51,378 bases of DNA from an uncultured bacterium (GTDB taxonomy: Bacteria > Patescibacteriota > Minisyncoccia > Phycocordibacterales > CAIZLB01): NCBI GenBank assembly GCA_903848795.1, contig CAINHC010000006.1:1-51378 (forward strand). The letters are read 5' to 3'. This document shows positions 7,961 to 14,598 of the stretch, piece after piece. Each line of letters starts with the position of its first letter. Position 1 is the first letter of the stretch. The notes under the pieces were generated by a model that searched no databases, was not told where the DNA came from, and saw only the letters and a program-made list of their open reading frames with translations. Position numbers and translations under genes: made by a program.

Positions 7961-8686
7961 ATGAAAGAAAACGAAAATCTCTTAAGATTGGAAGATATAC
8001 ATGTCCACTACGGTGGAGTCAAAGCTTTGGACGGTGCAACGGTTTACCTAAACGATGGAGAGATCTTGGCTCTGATGGGTCCAAATGGTGCAGGTAAATC
8101 CACTATTCTAAAAGCCCTATTTGGTATCGCTCCAGTGACAAAGGGAGAGATTTATTATTATGGTGAAAGAATTTATCCAGTACCACATGAGATTGTTGAG
8201 CGTGGAATTTCTTTTGTACCACAAGGAAGACAAATCTTTAAATCTCTCACCGTCCTCGAGAACCTAGAAATGGGAGGCTTTTCCATAAACAGTAGAGCCG
8301 TTTTGAAATCAAATATTGAAGCAGTTCTCGATCTTTTCCCAGACCTTAGGAAAAAACTAAAAGTTCCTGCAAAGAACCTTTCAGGAGGACAACAACAAAT
8401 GGTGGCAATTGCAAGAGGTTTGGTCACAACTCCAAAAGTTTTACTTCTTGATGAGCCGTCACTTGGTTTGTCACCAAAGGTGGTGAAGGAGGTTTTTGCA
8501 AAGATAAAAGAAATTAATCAAAAGCATGGCACATCCATTATGATTGTTGAGCATAATTTGCAATCGGTATTGGAAATTGTGGATCGGGCGTACCTTTTGG
8601 ATAAGGGTCAGGTTGTGGCAAATGACACGCCACAGCATATTATTTCTTCAGGATTATTAGAAAAGGTATTTTTGGCACATAAATAA
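7961..8686 (+). CDS. livF: Branched-chain amino-acid-type ABC transporter ATPase, LivF
   Basis: A 241-aa partner ATPase to LivG. Walker A is GPNGAGKST (40-48), the signature is LSGGQQQMVAIARGL (140-154), Walker B is VLLLDEPSLGL (160-170), and the H-loop is IMIVEHNLQ. The FVPQGRQIFKSLTVLENLEMG stretch is diagnostic for LivF. The gene ends 5 nt before a GGGGTCAGGCCCC module that carries the promoter-like sequence for livH. Length and motifs are normal for the family. Confidence 0.93.
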   Translation: MKENENLLRLEDIHVHYGGVKALDGATVYLNDGEILALMGPNGAGKSTILKALFGIAPVTKGEIYYYGERIYPVPHEIVERGISFVPQGRQIFKSLTVLENLEMGGFSINSRAVLKSNIEAVLDLFPDLRKKLKVPAKNLSGGQQQMVAIARGLVTTPKVLLLDEPSLGLSPKVVKEVFAKIKEINQKHGTSIMIVEHNLQSVLEIVDRAYLLDKGQVVANDTPQHIISSGLLEKVFLAHK

Positions 8687-8691
8687 ACTTT

Positions 8692-8735
8692 GGGGTCAGG
8701 CCCCGTGTGTGAGACAAAAAACATGTTATAATATC
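8692..8735 (+). repeat. GGGGTCAGGCCCC promoter module (livF-livH)
   Basis: GGGGTCAGGCCCC (8692-8704) starts 5 nt after the livF stop. It is followed by an A-rich spacer and an extended -10 box TGTTATAAT, the same order as at 17945, 28451 and 39587. It should drive livH from a start ~80 nt upstream of its ATG. Confidence 0.65.
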
Positions 8736-8768
8736 AATAAAATTAAACAACAAAAAATACTTTTTGAA

Positions 8769-8802
8769 CGGGGCAGTCGCCACTACGATCGAGGATTGCC
8801 CG
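8769..8802 (+). promoter_or_regulatory. Leader hairpin before livH, related to 30.8 kb
   Basis: The run CGGGGCAGTCG ... GATCGAGGATTGCCCG can fold with GGGCA/TGCCC as the closing stem in the livH leader. The same CGGGGCAGTCG ... ATGATCGAGGAT block recurs at 30799-30824, upstream of the Mpl-type ligase gene, so it is a repeat and not a livH-specific element. Confidence 0.45.
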
Positions 8803-8819
8803 ACCTTAAATAAAACAAA

Positions 8820-9695
8820 ATGAACTCAATAATTCCACAACTCATCGTCAATAGTATAATCGCAGGGTCAATATACTCACTTGTTGCGCTTGGATTCAAC
8901 TTAATCTTTGGTACCACAAAATTTTTCAATATCAATCATGGTGTGGTTTCAACCATAGCGGGATACACCGTTTTTTCTTTGGCAAAAAATCATGGAATGG
9001 ATATTTGGTTGGCAATAATTATTGCGGTAATCTTCACTGGGTTTGTTGGATATTTATCTGAGAAATTTGTCTTCTTGAAAATGAGAGAAAAGCGAGCATC
9101 CGGAATGGTGATGCTTGTTGCCTCGCTCGGCCTATTTACCGCACTTCAAGCGATTATTGCAATTATCTTCACAAGTCAATTCCAAACAATCTCAACAAAC
9201 TTTGGTGAGTCAAAAGTTTATAATATCTTTGGTGGAATTATAACTGAGACCCAGCTCATTATTTTGGCTGCTGCAATTTTGATAACCGCAGTGCTTGGTC
9301 TTTCGATGAAATATACTAAGTTTGGAAAGGCTGTGAAGGCGATTAGCGATGACGTGGAGGTTGCAAAGATTGTTGGAATTAACGCGAATAAAATTATCGC
9401 CAAGGTCTTTTTTATAGGATCGATGATCGCTGGTGTTGCTGGAATTGCGATTGGATTTGATACTGGAATTGAACCGACTATGGGAATGAATCTGTTGTTG
9501 AAAGGAGTTATAGCTTCAATTATTGGGGGTGTTGGAAACGTTTATGGTGGAGTTCTGGGAGCATTCTTCTTGGGGTTTGTTGAGAACTTTGGTATTTGGA
9601 AAATTTCTGGAGAATGGAAAGACGCCATTGCATTTGGCGTCTTAATCCTGTTTCTAATATTTAAGCCGGGAGGAATAATGGGGAAGAAGGGATAG
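8820..9695 (+). CDS. livH: Branched-chain amino-acid-type ABC transporter permease, LivH
   Basis: A 291-aa multi-spanning inner-membrane permease (about eight hydrophobic segments). The LivH signature GFNLIFGTTKFFNINHGVV (residues ~23-41) and the cytoplasmic coupling region AVKAISDDVEVAKIVGIN are present, and GGVGNVYGGVLGAFFLGFVE closes the core. It is the only permease of this type in the window. The usual partner LivM is not seen between the two binding proteins and the nitroreductase, so the channel may be a LivH homodimer or LivM may lie elsewhere. Expression probably comes from the repeat-borne promoter upstream. It ends at a bidirectional terminator. Confidence 0.9.
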   Translation: MNSIIPQLIVNSIIAGSIYSLVALGFNLIFGTTKFFNINHGVVSTIAGYTVFSLAKNHGMDIWLAIIIAVIFTGFVGYLSEKFVFLKMREKRASGMVMLVASLGLFTALQAIIAIIFTSQFQTISTNFGESKVYNIFGGIITETQLIILAAAILITAVLGLSMKYTKFGKAVKAISDDVEVAKIVGINANKIIAKVFFIGSMIAGVAGIAIGFDTGIEPTMGMNLLLKGVIASIIGGVGNVYGGVLGAFFLGFVENFGIWKISGEWKDAIAFGVLILFLIFKPGGIMGKKG

Positions 9696-9715
9696 TTAAA
9701 ATTTTAACAAAAAAT

Positions 9716-9740
9716 CCACATCGATTGATGTGGTTTTTTT
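9716..9740. terminator. Bidirectional terminator between livH and nitroreductase
   Basis: CCACATCGATTGATGTGG (9716-9733) followed by seven T on the plus strand and by ATTTTTTGTT on the minus strand. It sits between convergent genes. Confidence 0.85.
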
Positions 9741-9762
9741 GTGTTTCGTTTAGTTTAATTTA

Positions 9763-10407
9763 TTATTTCTCAATAACCACCTCTTCCTTTGCAAATCTAA
9801 CTTTCTTATAATTTGCAGATTCATCAGTTGAAGATCTGTATCCAATTGGACACATCAATACTGATTCAAGACCAAGTGCGGCAAGGTCTAGAATTTCATC
9901 CACCTTCTTACTATCGAAACCCTCCATTGGACACGCGTCTATCTTTTCAATTGCACATGCTGTAAGAAGTGTTCCAAGGGCGATGTAAGCTTGCTTTGCA
10001 GACCAGTTCTTTACTGCTTCAACTCCACCTTTCTCTGTTTTTGTTTTGATAGCACCCTTCATCATTTGGCTGTAGCCTTCAAGATTTGCAACATCAACTC
10101 CGCGGGTTGTTGAAACTAGGTTGATAAATTTATCAACATACGCCTCATCAACATCCTTTTTTATTGCAAGAATTAATAGATGTGAAGCATCAGTTGTTTG
10201 GGTTTGACCCCATGAAGCATCCTTGATTTGTGATCTTAGACCTTGGTCTTTTACCACAATAATTTTCCAAGGTTGTAGCCCATAAGAAGAAGCTGAAAGG
10301 CTTGTTGTGTCGATAAGGTTGTTAACCTGCTCGTCGCTAAGTTTCTTTTCTGTATCAAATGCTTTTGTGGCGTATCTCCAATTCATTGCGTCTAATATTT
10401 GTGTCAT
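9763..10407 (-). CDS. Nitroreductase-family NAD(P)H-dependent FMN oxidoreductase
   Basis: A 214-aa cytoplasmic flavoprotein of the NfsB-like nitroreductase family. It opens with ILDAMNWRYATKAFDTEKKLSDEQVNNLID (Arg/Lys FMN contacts), followed by SASSYGLQPWKIIVVKD (the FMN-binding 'S.S..G.QPW' motif). The late segments QAYIALGTLLTACAIEKIDACPMEGFDSKKVDEIL and GLESVLMCPIGYR form the substrate/FMN pocket and C-terminal core. Such enzymes reduce nitro compounds or quinones at the cost of NAD(P)H. The physiological substrate is unknown. It is convergent with livH and monocistronic. Confidence 0.9.
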   Translation of the reverse strand: MTQILDAMNWRYATKAFDTEKKLSDEQVNNLIDTTSLSASSYGLQPWKIIVVKDQGLRSQIKDASWGQTQTTDASHLLILAIKKDVDEAYVDKFINLVSTTRGVDVANLEGYSQMMKGAIKTKTEKGGVEAVKNWSAKQAYIALGTLLTACAIEKIDACPMEGFDSKKVDEILDLAALGLESVLMCPIGYRSSTDESANYKKVRFAKEEVVIEK

Positions 10408-10536
10408 ATTTTTATTGTGGCAATTGCTTACCTTTAATTTATTAATTAATAATGTTTAGATATTATATAGGTGATGTCTATAAAAAACAAAGGAAAAATA
10501 GTAAAAAAGTGGAACAAAGTGTGTTAGAATGTTTGC

Positions 10537-10707
10537 ATGAGTAGAAAAACTTTAATTTATATATCTATGGTTGTTGGGACGACGCTTGGGGGTTATGTCC
10601 CGTTGCTTTGGGGTGACACATTTTTTTCCTTAACCTCTGTGATACTAACAGCTATCGGTGGATTCCTGGGAATTTATATTGGATTTAAGATTAGCCAGAA
10701 TTTGTAA
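10537..10707 (+). CDS. Small two-helix membrane protein, 56 aa
   Basis: An uninterrupted 57-codon frame starts at an ATG 8 nt after a -10-like TTAGAAT. It encodes MSRKTLIYISMVVGTTLGGY, a short polar turn with WGD, then a second hydrophobic segment rich in Gly (ILTAIGGFLGIYIGFKI). The layout is two transmembrane helices with a short loop. Small Gly-rich two-helix proteins of this kind are frequent in CPR genomes, in my experience of the group. No function is known to me. Confidence 0.55.
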   Translation: MSRKTLIYISMVVGTTLGGYVPLLWGDTFFSLTSVILTAIGGFLGIYIGFKISQNL

Positions 10708-10828
10708 GGTTAGCAATCTACTTTATCCGATGACTCTATTGACTTATTATTGAATGTATATTACTGTTTTTGTATGTAAGTACATTCGTTGGTTAGTTGC
10801 CAACAAAACAACAAAAAATGACAGTGTT

Positions 10829-11404
10829 ATGAATAATGGACTATTAGTAGGAAAAAAAGCATTAAAGCTTGCGTTGAAGGAATGTTTGGTGGCATGGTCT
10901 GAACAGGAAAAAATTGATTTCTATGGGGTACAGTCGGGTGTCTTCATTACAATTAATTTTTGTGAAAAGCTTAAAAAGCGAATTACAGATTCGATAGTGT
11001 GGGAAGATTCTCCTATAATTGATAATGAAATCAGGGGTTTGTTAAAATGTAAAATTACCAAGGAACCTAGGATCATTCTTGAGGAGATGCTAAGATCTGG
11101 CGCCAGAGAGATTACAGAAGAAATGATTGGTAAACTGATAAGTGAAGGAAAGCTTCACGCTAAGAAAGGTGTATTAGGGCCGGTTTTTTTAAAATCTAGT
11201 ACTCACAACAAGGCATCTAACCTAAATTGCCTTTTGGTCCGGCTAAGGCTTCCTTATCGGATAAGTTCTATTCAGTCTCCTGATGGCCCATATCGATTAT
11301 GTAGAGTTAAGTTAGTCAAAAAGACTCTATGTCGAAAAAGTAAAGTAAGTAATCTCGTAATTACAGGAACTATAAAGATTAGAGGAGCTAGGAAAATAAA
11401 TTAA
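10829..11404 (+). CDS. Unknown protein, ~191 aa
   Basis: I do not recognise this protein. The frame is open from 10754, but a TTGACT (10739-10744), 17-bp spacer, TACTGT (10762-10767) promoter-like pair would start transcription after that ATG, so the ATG at 10829 (MNNGLLVGKKALKLALKECL) is preferred. The N-terminal ~110 residues look helical and acidic (CEKLKKRITDSIVWEDSP; ILEEMLRSGAREITEEMIGKL). The C-terminal ~75 residues are basic and beta-like (RLRLPYRISSI ... VKLVKKTLCRKSKVSNL). It ends at a clear terminator. The basic tail might contact nucleic acid, but that is only a suggestion. Confidence 0.5.
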   Translation: MNNGLLVGKKALKLALKECLVAWSEQEKIDFYGVQSGVFITINFCEKLKKRITDSIVWEDSPIIDNEIRGLLKCKITKEPRIILEEMLRSGAREITEEMIGKLISEGKLHAKKGVLGPVFLKSSTHNKASNLNCLLVRLRLPYRISSIQSPDGPYRLCRVKLVKKTLCRKSKVSNLVITGTIKIRGARKIN

Positions 11405-11431
11405 GGCTTGGTATCCTGGAAGTTACTAATT

Positions 11432-11470
11432 AGACCCAAAGAGTTCAATTCTCTAGGGTCTTCTTTTTTA
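11432..11470 (+). terminator. Terminator of the 10829-11404 gene
   Basis: Stem GACCCAAAGAG / CTCTAGGGTC around AATT-rich loop bases, followed by TTCTTTTTT. Confidence 0.75.
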
Positions 11471-11526
11471 ATTTAATAGAGCATATTTATGAAACTCATG
11501 TTCTAAAATTCATGTTCTAAAATTCG

Positions 11527-11555
11527 TTGACGAATAATATCATGTATGATATAAA
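11527..11555 (+). promoter_or_regulatory. Promoter with 16-bp palindromic operator (copy A)
   Basis: TTGACG (11527-11532), 17-bp spacer, TATAAA (11550-11555). The palindrome ATATCATGTATGATAT (11537-11552) fills the spacer and overlaps the -10. The same architecture occurs at 29386-29414. Transcription would start near 11562, giving a ~73-nt leader that begins with a hairpin (GGCCA ... TGGCC). Confidence 0.65.
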
Positions 11556-11634
11556 AAATAGCTGGCCATGGTTGGTCAGTTGGCCCATGCGGGCTGTTCT
11601 TGTTCGTTTTAAATTCTAAACTTAAATTAATCAC

Positions 11635-11991
11635 ATGTTTAGTCAAATTAAGATAAGACTGTCATCGAGTGGCTTTATCGCTGAGCTTGAGGAAATGATA
11701 AAGCACAATCAAGTATCTCCCGTGCTAACGGAGGTTTTGAAGACACTCATTGAGCGGAGACAGTCTAAGCGAAAGCGTGCCCTTACTGATTTACCTCTAA
11801 TGACCTACGAACTTCGGAGCGTTATTATGGTAGAAACTGACGAGGGACGAATTATGCTCGATGGCGAGTGTTTCCAACTTCTTGTCGTAATATCAGAATG
11901 TTCGTCTAAACCACCGAGACTCAAAATGGTTAGGACCGAGTGTCCATCGTGTGTTGTACTACCAGTATCTATGTGGGTGGCACAAGATTGA
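11635..11991 (+). CDS. Orphan protein of unknown function, 118 aa
   Basis: I do not recognise this protein. It has a helical N-terminal half with a basic patch (EVLKTLIERRQSKRKRA) and a beta-like C-terminal half with CPSC (about residues 105-108). No membrane segment is visible. It is a GC-richer single-gene islet with its own operator-bearing promoter and its own GC-rich terminator. The promoter/operator is shared with the serine-hydrolase gene at 29510, so the two are probably under the same regulator. The reading frame is real-looking because it is bracketed by both signals; the function is open. Confidence 0.55.
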   Translation: MFSQIKIRLSSSGFIAELEEMIKHNQVSPVLTEVLKTLIERRQSKRKRALTDLPLMTYELRSVIMVETDEGRIMLDGECFQLLVVISECSSKPPRLKMVRTECPSCVVLPVSMWVAQD

Positions 11992-11997
11992 CTATTA

Positions 11998-12067
11998 CCC
12001 CCGCGCTTCATTTCACTTTTCTTCCTTTATTGGATGAAGAGGACTGAGGATTGCGGGGGCTTTCTTA
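11998..12067 (+). terminator. Long-stem terminator
   Basis: CCCCCGC (11998-12004) pairs with GCGGGGG (12053-12059) and is followed by CTTTCTTATTT. The intervening ~48 nt has weaker internal pairing. Confidence 0.65.
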
Positions 12068-12107
12068 TTTATTAGTTTTTTTTAAATTAATTTGGTGGTT
12101 AAGATTT

Positions 12108-12160
12108 GGAAGAATCGTCCAAACGACGATTTGGGAGAATCTTCCACTCGGTGGTATAAT
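12108..12160 (+). promoter_or_regulatory. Hairpin/operator and -10 box before hpf
   Basis: GGAAG-AATCGTC (12108-12119) pairs with GACGATT (12125-12131) and CTTCC (12141-12145), immediately upstream of TATAAT (12155-12160). The palindrome covers the -35 area, as an operator would. The leader to the ATG at 12190 is ~23 nt. Confidence 0.5.
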
Positions 12161-12189
12161 AGATTCGTTACTAATTAATCGACAAAAAT

Positions 12190-12540
12190 ATGAAAATCAT
12201 CACAAAAGGTATAAATATCAATATCACCGAATCAGTCGAAGATTATCTTTACAAAAAGTTGTCTTCTGTCGAGAAATTTATTCATGATGATACAAAGGTT
12301 GAGGTTGAATTGGAGAAGACAACCAATCACCATAAGGCGGGAGACATATTTAGAGCTGAGGCACATATTTGGAACAATGGAAAAATAGTCAAGGCTGAAA
12401 AAACTTCTGCCAATATGTATTCATCCATCGATTTAATACAAGAAGAACTATTTAACATTTTATCTAATAAAAAAGATAAAAAAATTACTTTATTTAGAAA
12501 AGGTGCACAGAAGATTAAGAATATTTTTAAGAGGGGATAG
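12190..12540 (+). CDS. hpf: Ribosome hibernation-promoting factor (short HPF/RaiA family)
   Basis: A 116-aa protein of the S30AE (HPF/YfiA) fold that sits in the decoding/tRNA channel of the 30S subunit and silences ribosomes under stress. Seen are MKIITKGININITESVEDYLYKKLSSVEKF (helix 1), the strand EVELEKTTNHHKAGDIFRAEAHI and KAEKTSANMYSSIDLIQEEL (helix 2). The basic C-terminal tail (LFRKGAQKIKNIFKRG) is consistent with rRNA contact. The length is that of the short form, without the dimerising C-terminal domain of long HPF. A palindrome overlaps its promoter, and it ends at a bidirectional terminator. Confidence 0.9.
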   Translation: MKIITKGININITESVEDYLYKKLSSVEKFIHDDTKVEVELEKTTNHHKAGDIFRAEAHIWNNGKIVKAEKTSANMYSSIDLIQEELFNILSNKKDKKITLFRKGAQKIKNIFKRG

Positions 12541-12609
12541 ATTGTGACAGCAATGGTGACCACGTGAGGATAGTCCAAATTGATTCGGAGTCAAATATTG
12601 ATCAAAAAT

Positions 12610-12648
12610 AAATACACCTTGTGCTTAGCTCGGTGTATTTATTTTTTG
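12610..12648. terminator. Bidirectional terminator between hpf and fmt
   Basis: AATACACC (12611-12618) / GGTGTATT (12632-12639) followed by TATTTTTTG. An A-rich tract on the other side gives a U-run for the minus-strand fmt transcript. Confidence 0.8.
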
Positions 12649-12650
12649 CT

Positions 12651-13589
12651 TTATTTTCTCCCAATACTCTGCAAAAATGAATTCCACATCATCATACCTC
12701 CACCTTCGGGAACAACACGAGTAATTTGTAATTGATGTTCTACTTCTTTGTTCTCATGCCAAAATGCTTCTTTGATTACTACTCTAATCTTTTTATTTTC
12801 CCCCTTGATTATTTTGTCTGCAAAGAAATATGTTCCTGGCCATTCCTCGAACGCTCTGATTTTTAAAATGTTTTTTCTTTGTTCTTCTGGTTTTGAAAGC
12901 CACGGATTAATTAGGCCGTCTTCTTTTTTAATCTTTTTTGTAAATGTTGCCAATTCATGTTTTTGCTCCTTTAGTTTTAGTTCGCCTGCAATATAGGCAT
13001 CAATATTTTCTGCAATCAAACGCGCGCCTATATTGGCTGTGATTAATTCCAGTTCAGAGTATCCCGTTGGCCACTCTGCGATTTCTGCGATATCAACATC
13101 CTCATGCGCGAAGATTGGTCCGTGATCCATTTCTTTGTCCATCTTAATAATTGTGACTGCAGTTTTGTTTTGATCATTAAGTATTGTGAATTGAAGTGGT
13201 GCGGCGCCGCGTAGTTCTGGAAGCTTCGATGGATGAATATTTAGCGCTCCAAATTCTGGGATTTCTAAGAATCGCTCTGGAATTATTTTTCCATAAGAGG
13301 CTACGATAAAAATTTTTGGTTGCTCTTTCAAATATGATTTGATTTCTTCATAAGCATCATCATTTAGTTTTGCAAACTCAAGGCAGGGGATATGATGGTC
13401 CTGGCCCCAGACTTTTGTTGGGTTTGGAGTTAATTCCAGCTTTCTTCCTTGTGGCTTATCTGGAACAGTGATTATTACATTAGGTGTGATTCCGTAATTG
13501 CGAAGTGCATTCAATACCTTCACAGACATCAGAGATGATCCGAAAAAATATAATGGGTAGTGTGATGGTTTTTGTTCTTGGTTTGTCAT
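12651..13589 (-). CDS. fmt: Methionyl-tRNA formyltransferase
   Basis: A 312-aa enzyme that formylates Met-tRNA(fMet) from 10-formyl-THF for translation initiation. The catalytic core is present: ALNIHPSKLPELRGAAPLQ (Asn117 and His119 by this numbering) and the later KMDKEMDHGPIFA, carrying the active-site Asp. The C-terminal ~100 residues correspond to the tRNA-binding OB-like domain (ENKKIRVVIKEAFWHENKE). It is encoded ~50 bp downstream of peptide deformylase on the same strand. This is the classic def-fmt pairing, so one module adds and removes the N-formyl group. Confidence 0.92.
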   Translation of the reverse strand: MTNQEQKPSHYPLYFFGSSLMSVKVLNALRNYGITPNVIITVPDKPQGRKLELTPNPTKVWGQDHHIPCLEFAKLNDDAYEEIKSYLKEQPKIFIVASYGKIIPERFLEIPEFGALNIHPSKLPELRGAAPLQFTILNDQNKTAVTIIKMDKEMDHGPIFAHEDVDIAEIAEWPTGYSELELITANIGARLIAENIDAYIAGELKLKEQKHELATFTKKIKKEDGLINPWLSKPEEQRKNILKIRAFEEWPGTYFFADKIIKGENKKIRVVIKEAFWHENKEVEHQLQITRVVPEGGGMMMWNSFLQSIGRK

Positions 13590-13642
13590 GGTTTTTATTT
13601 TAATTGAGGCGGAGCATATTTATGATTTTGTATGTATGCCTT

Positions 13643-14344
13643 TTAATTTAAAACTTCCTCCGGTTCAAATTCTCTAACGTCTTTTGCTTTGTCGATAAAA
13701 AGAATTCCATTTAGGTGATCCACTTCATGTTGAAAAATGTGAGAAAGTAATCCGCTTGCTCCTCTTGTAAAAGAATTTCCTTCTCTGTCTAGTGCTTTTA
13801 TTGTAACTCTAAGTGAGCGTTGTACTTTTCCATAGAACCATCGAACGGAGAGACATCCTTCGCCGTCCATCCATTTTTTATCTTTTGAGGTTTTTATTAT
13901 TTGCGGGTTGATGCAGACGAGATCCGGTGGAATAATTATTTTGTGTTTTTTCTTTTTCTTCTCAGCTTCCATTAAGGCATCTCTATCGTCATCGTTTAGA
14001 AATATTTTTCCTGAGACCATGAATAGCTGAAGGGGGACCCCAACTTGAGGCGCCGCCAGACCAACGCCGTCAATTTGCTGTGCCAGCATTTTACTCATAT
14101 GAGAAATCAAGTTTTGAACATATTCTCCTTTGATTTCAGTATTAGGAATCGGAGTGGAGGCCATTCGAAGCGCTGGATGGTCCTCCATTACAATCTTATT
14201 TTCAGGCTTGAAGTGTTGGAAGATCGGATTTTTGTTTATGTCTAAATGACTAGCTAATTTATCTAGATCACCCTTAAGTAATTTACCTTGGGTAGCTTCT
14301 GCTTTTGCTTGTAAAATTTGTTTAATAACATTAGTTTTCTTCAT
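13643..14344 (-). CDS. def: Peptide deformylase (extended form)
   Basis: A metalloenzyme that removes the formyl group from nascent proteins. All three motifs are present: GVGLAAPQVG (93-102), EGCLS (162-166, metal Cys) and QHEVDH (205-210, the HExxH metal site). At 233 aa it is longer than typical (~160-190). The excess is an N-terminal extension of ~50 residues and a Lys/Glu-rich loop (about 115-136, DDDDRDALMEAEKKKKKH-like) between motifs 1 and 2. The extension's role is unknown; it could contact the ribosome. It lies immediately upstream of fmt on the minus strand. Confidence 0.92.
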   Translation of the reverse strand: MKKTNVIKQILQAKAEATQGKLLKGDLDKLASHLDINKNPIFQHFKPENKIVMEDHPALRMASTPIPNTEIKGEYVQNLISHMSKMLAQQIDGVGLAAPQVGVPLQLFMVSGKIFLNDDDRDALMEAEKKKKKHKIIIPPDLVCINPQIIKTSKDKKWMDGEGCLSVRWFYGKVQRSLRVTIKALDREGNSFTRGASGLLSHIFQHEVDHLNGILFIDKAKDVREFEPEEVLN

Positions 14345-14598
14345 TTTGTGTAGTGTTTATGTCCAATGGTTGTAGTTTAGCACTCTCAACATGAAGTTTC
14401 AACGTCATACACTGGGTCACCCAATACTTTATCCATAGCTTCTAATGATCATTTGTATAAATATAAGCCTTGGAATTATTACCCCAATTAGTAAAATTGA
14501 CGGAAAAAGCGTCAACTTTTCATAATAGGGTGAAAAAGTTCTGATAATGATTTTTAAAAACCCCTCTAATTCTCGTGGCGGGCGTTTGACATAGCTCG

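Noticed and set aside
8692-8819. Riboswitch in the livH leader
   Set aside because: The hairpins belong to dispersed repeats found at unrelated genes, so a ligand-specific leader is unlikely.
14345-14598. Possible small gene between priA and def
   Set aside because: No frame with plausible composition or start signal; only a TTGACG ... CGTCAA palindrome that may belong to the def promoter.
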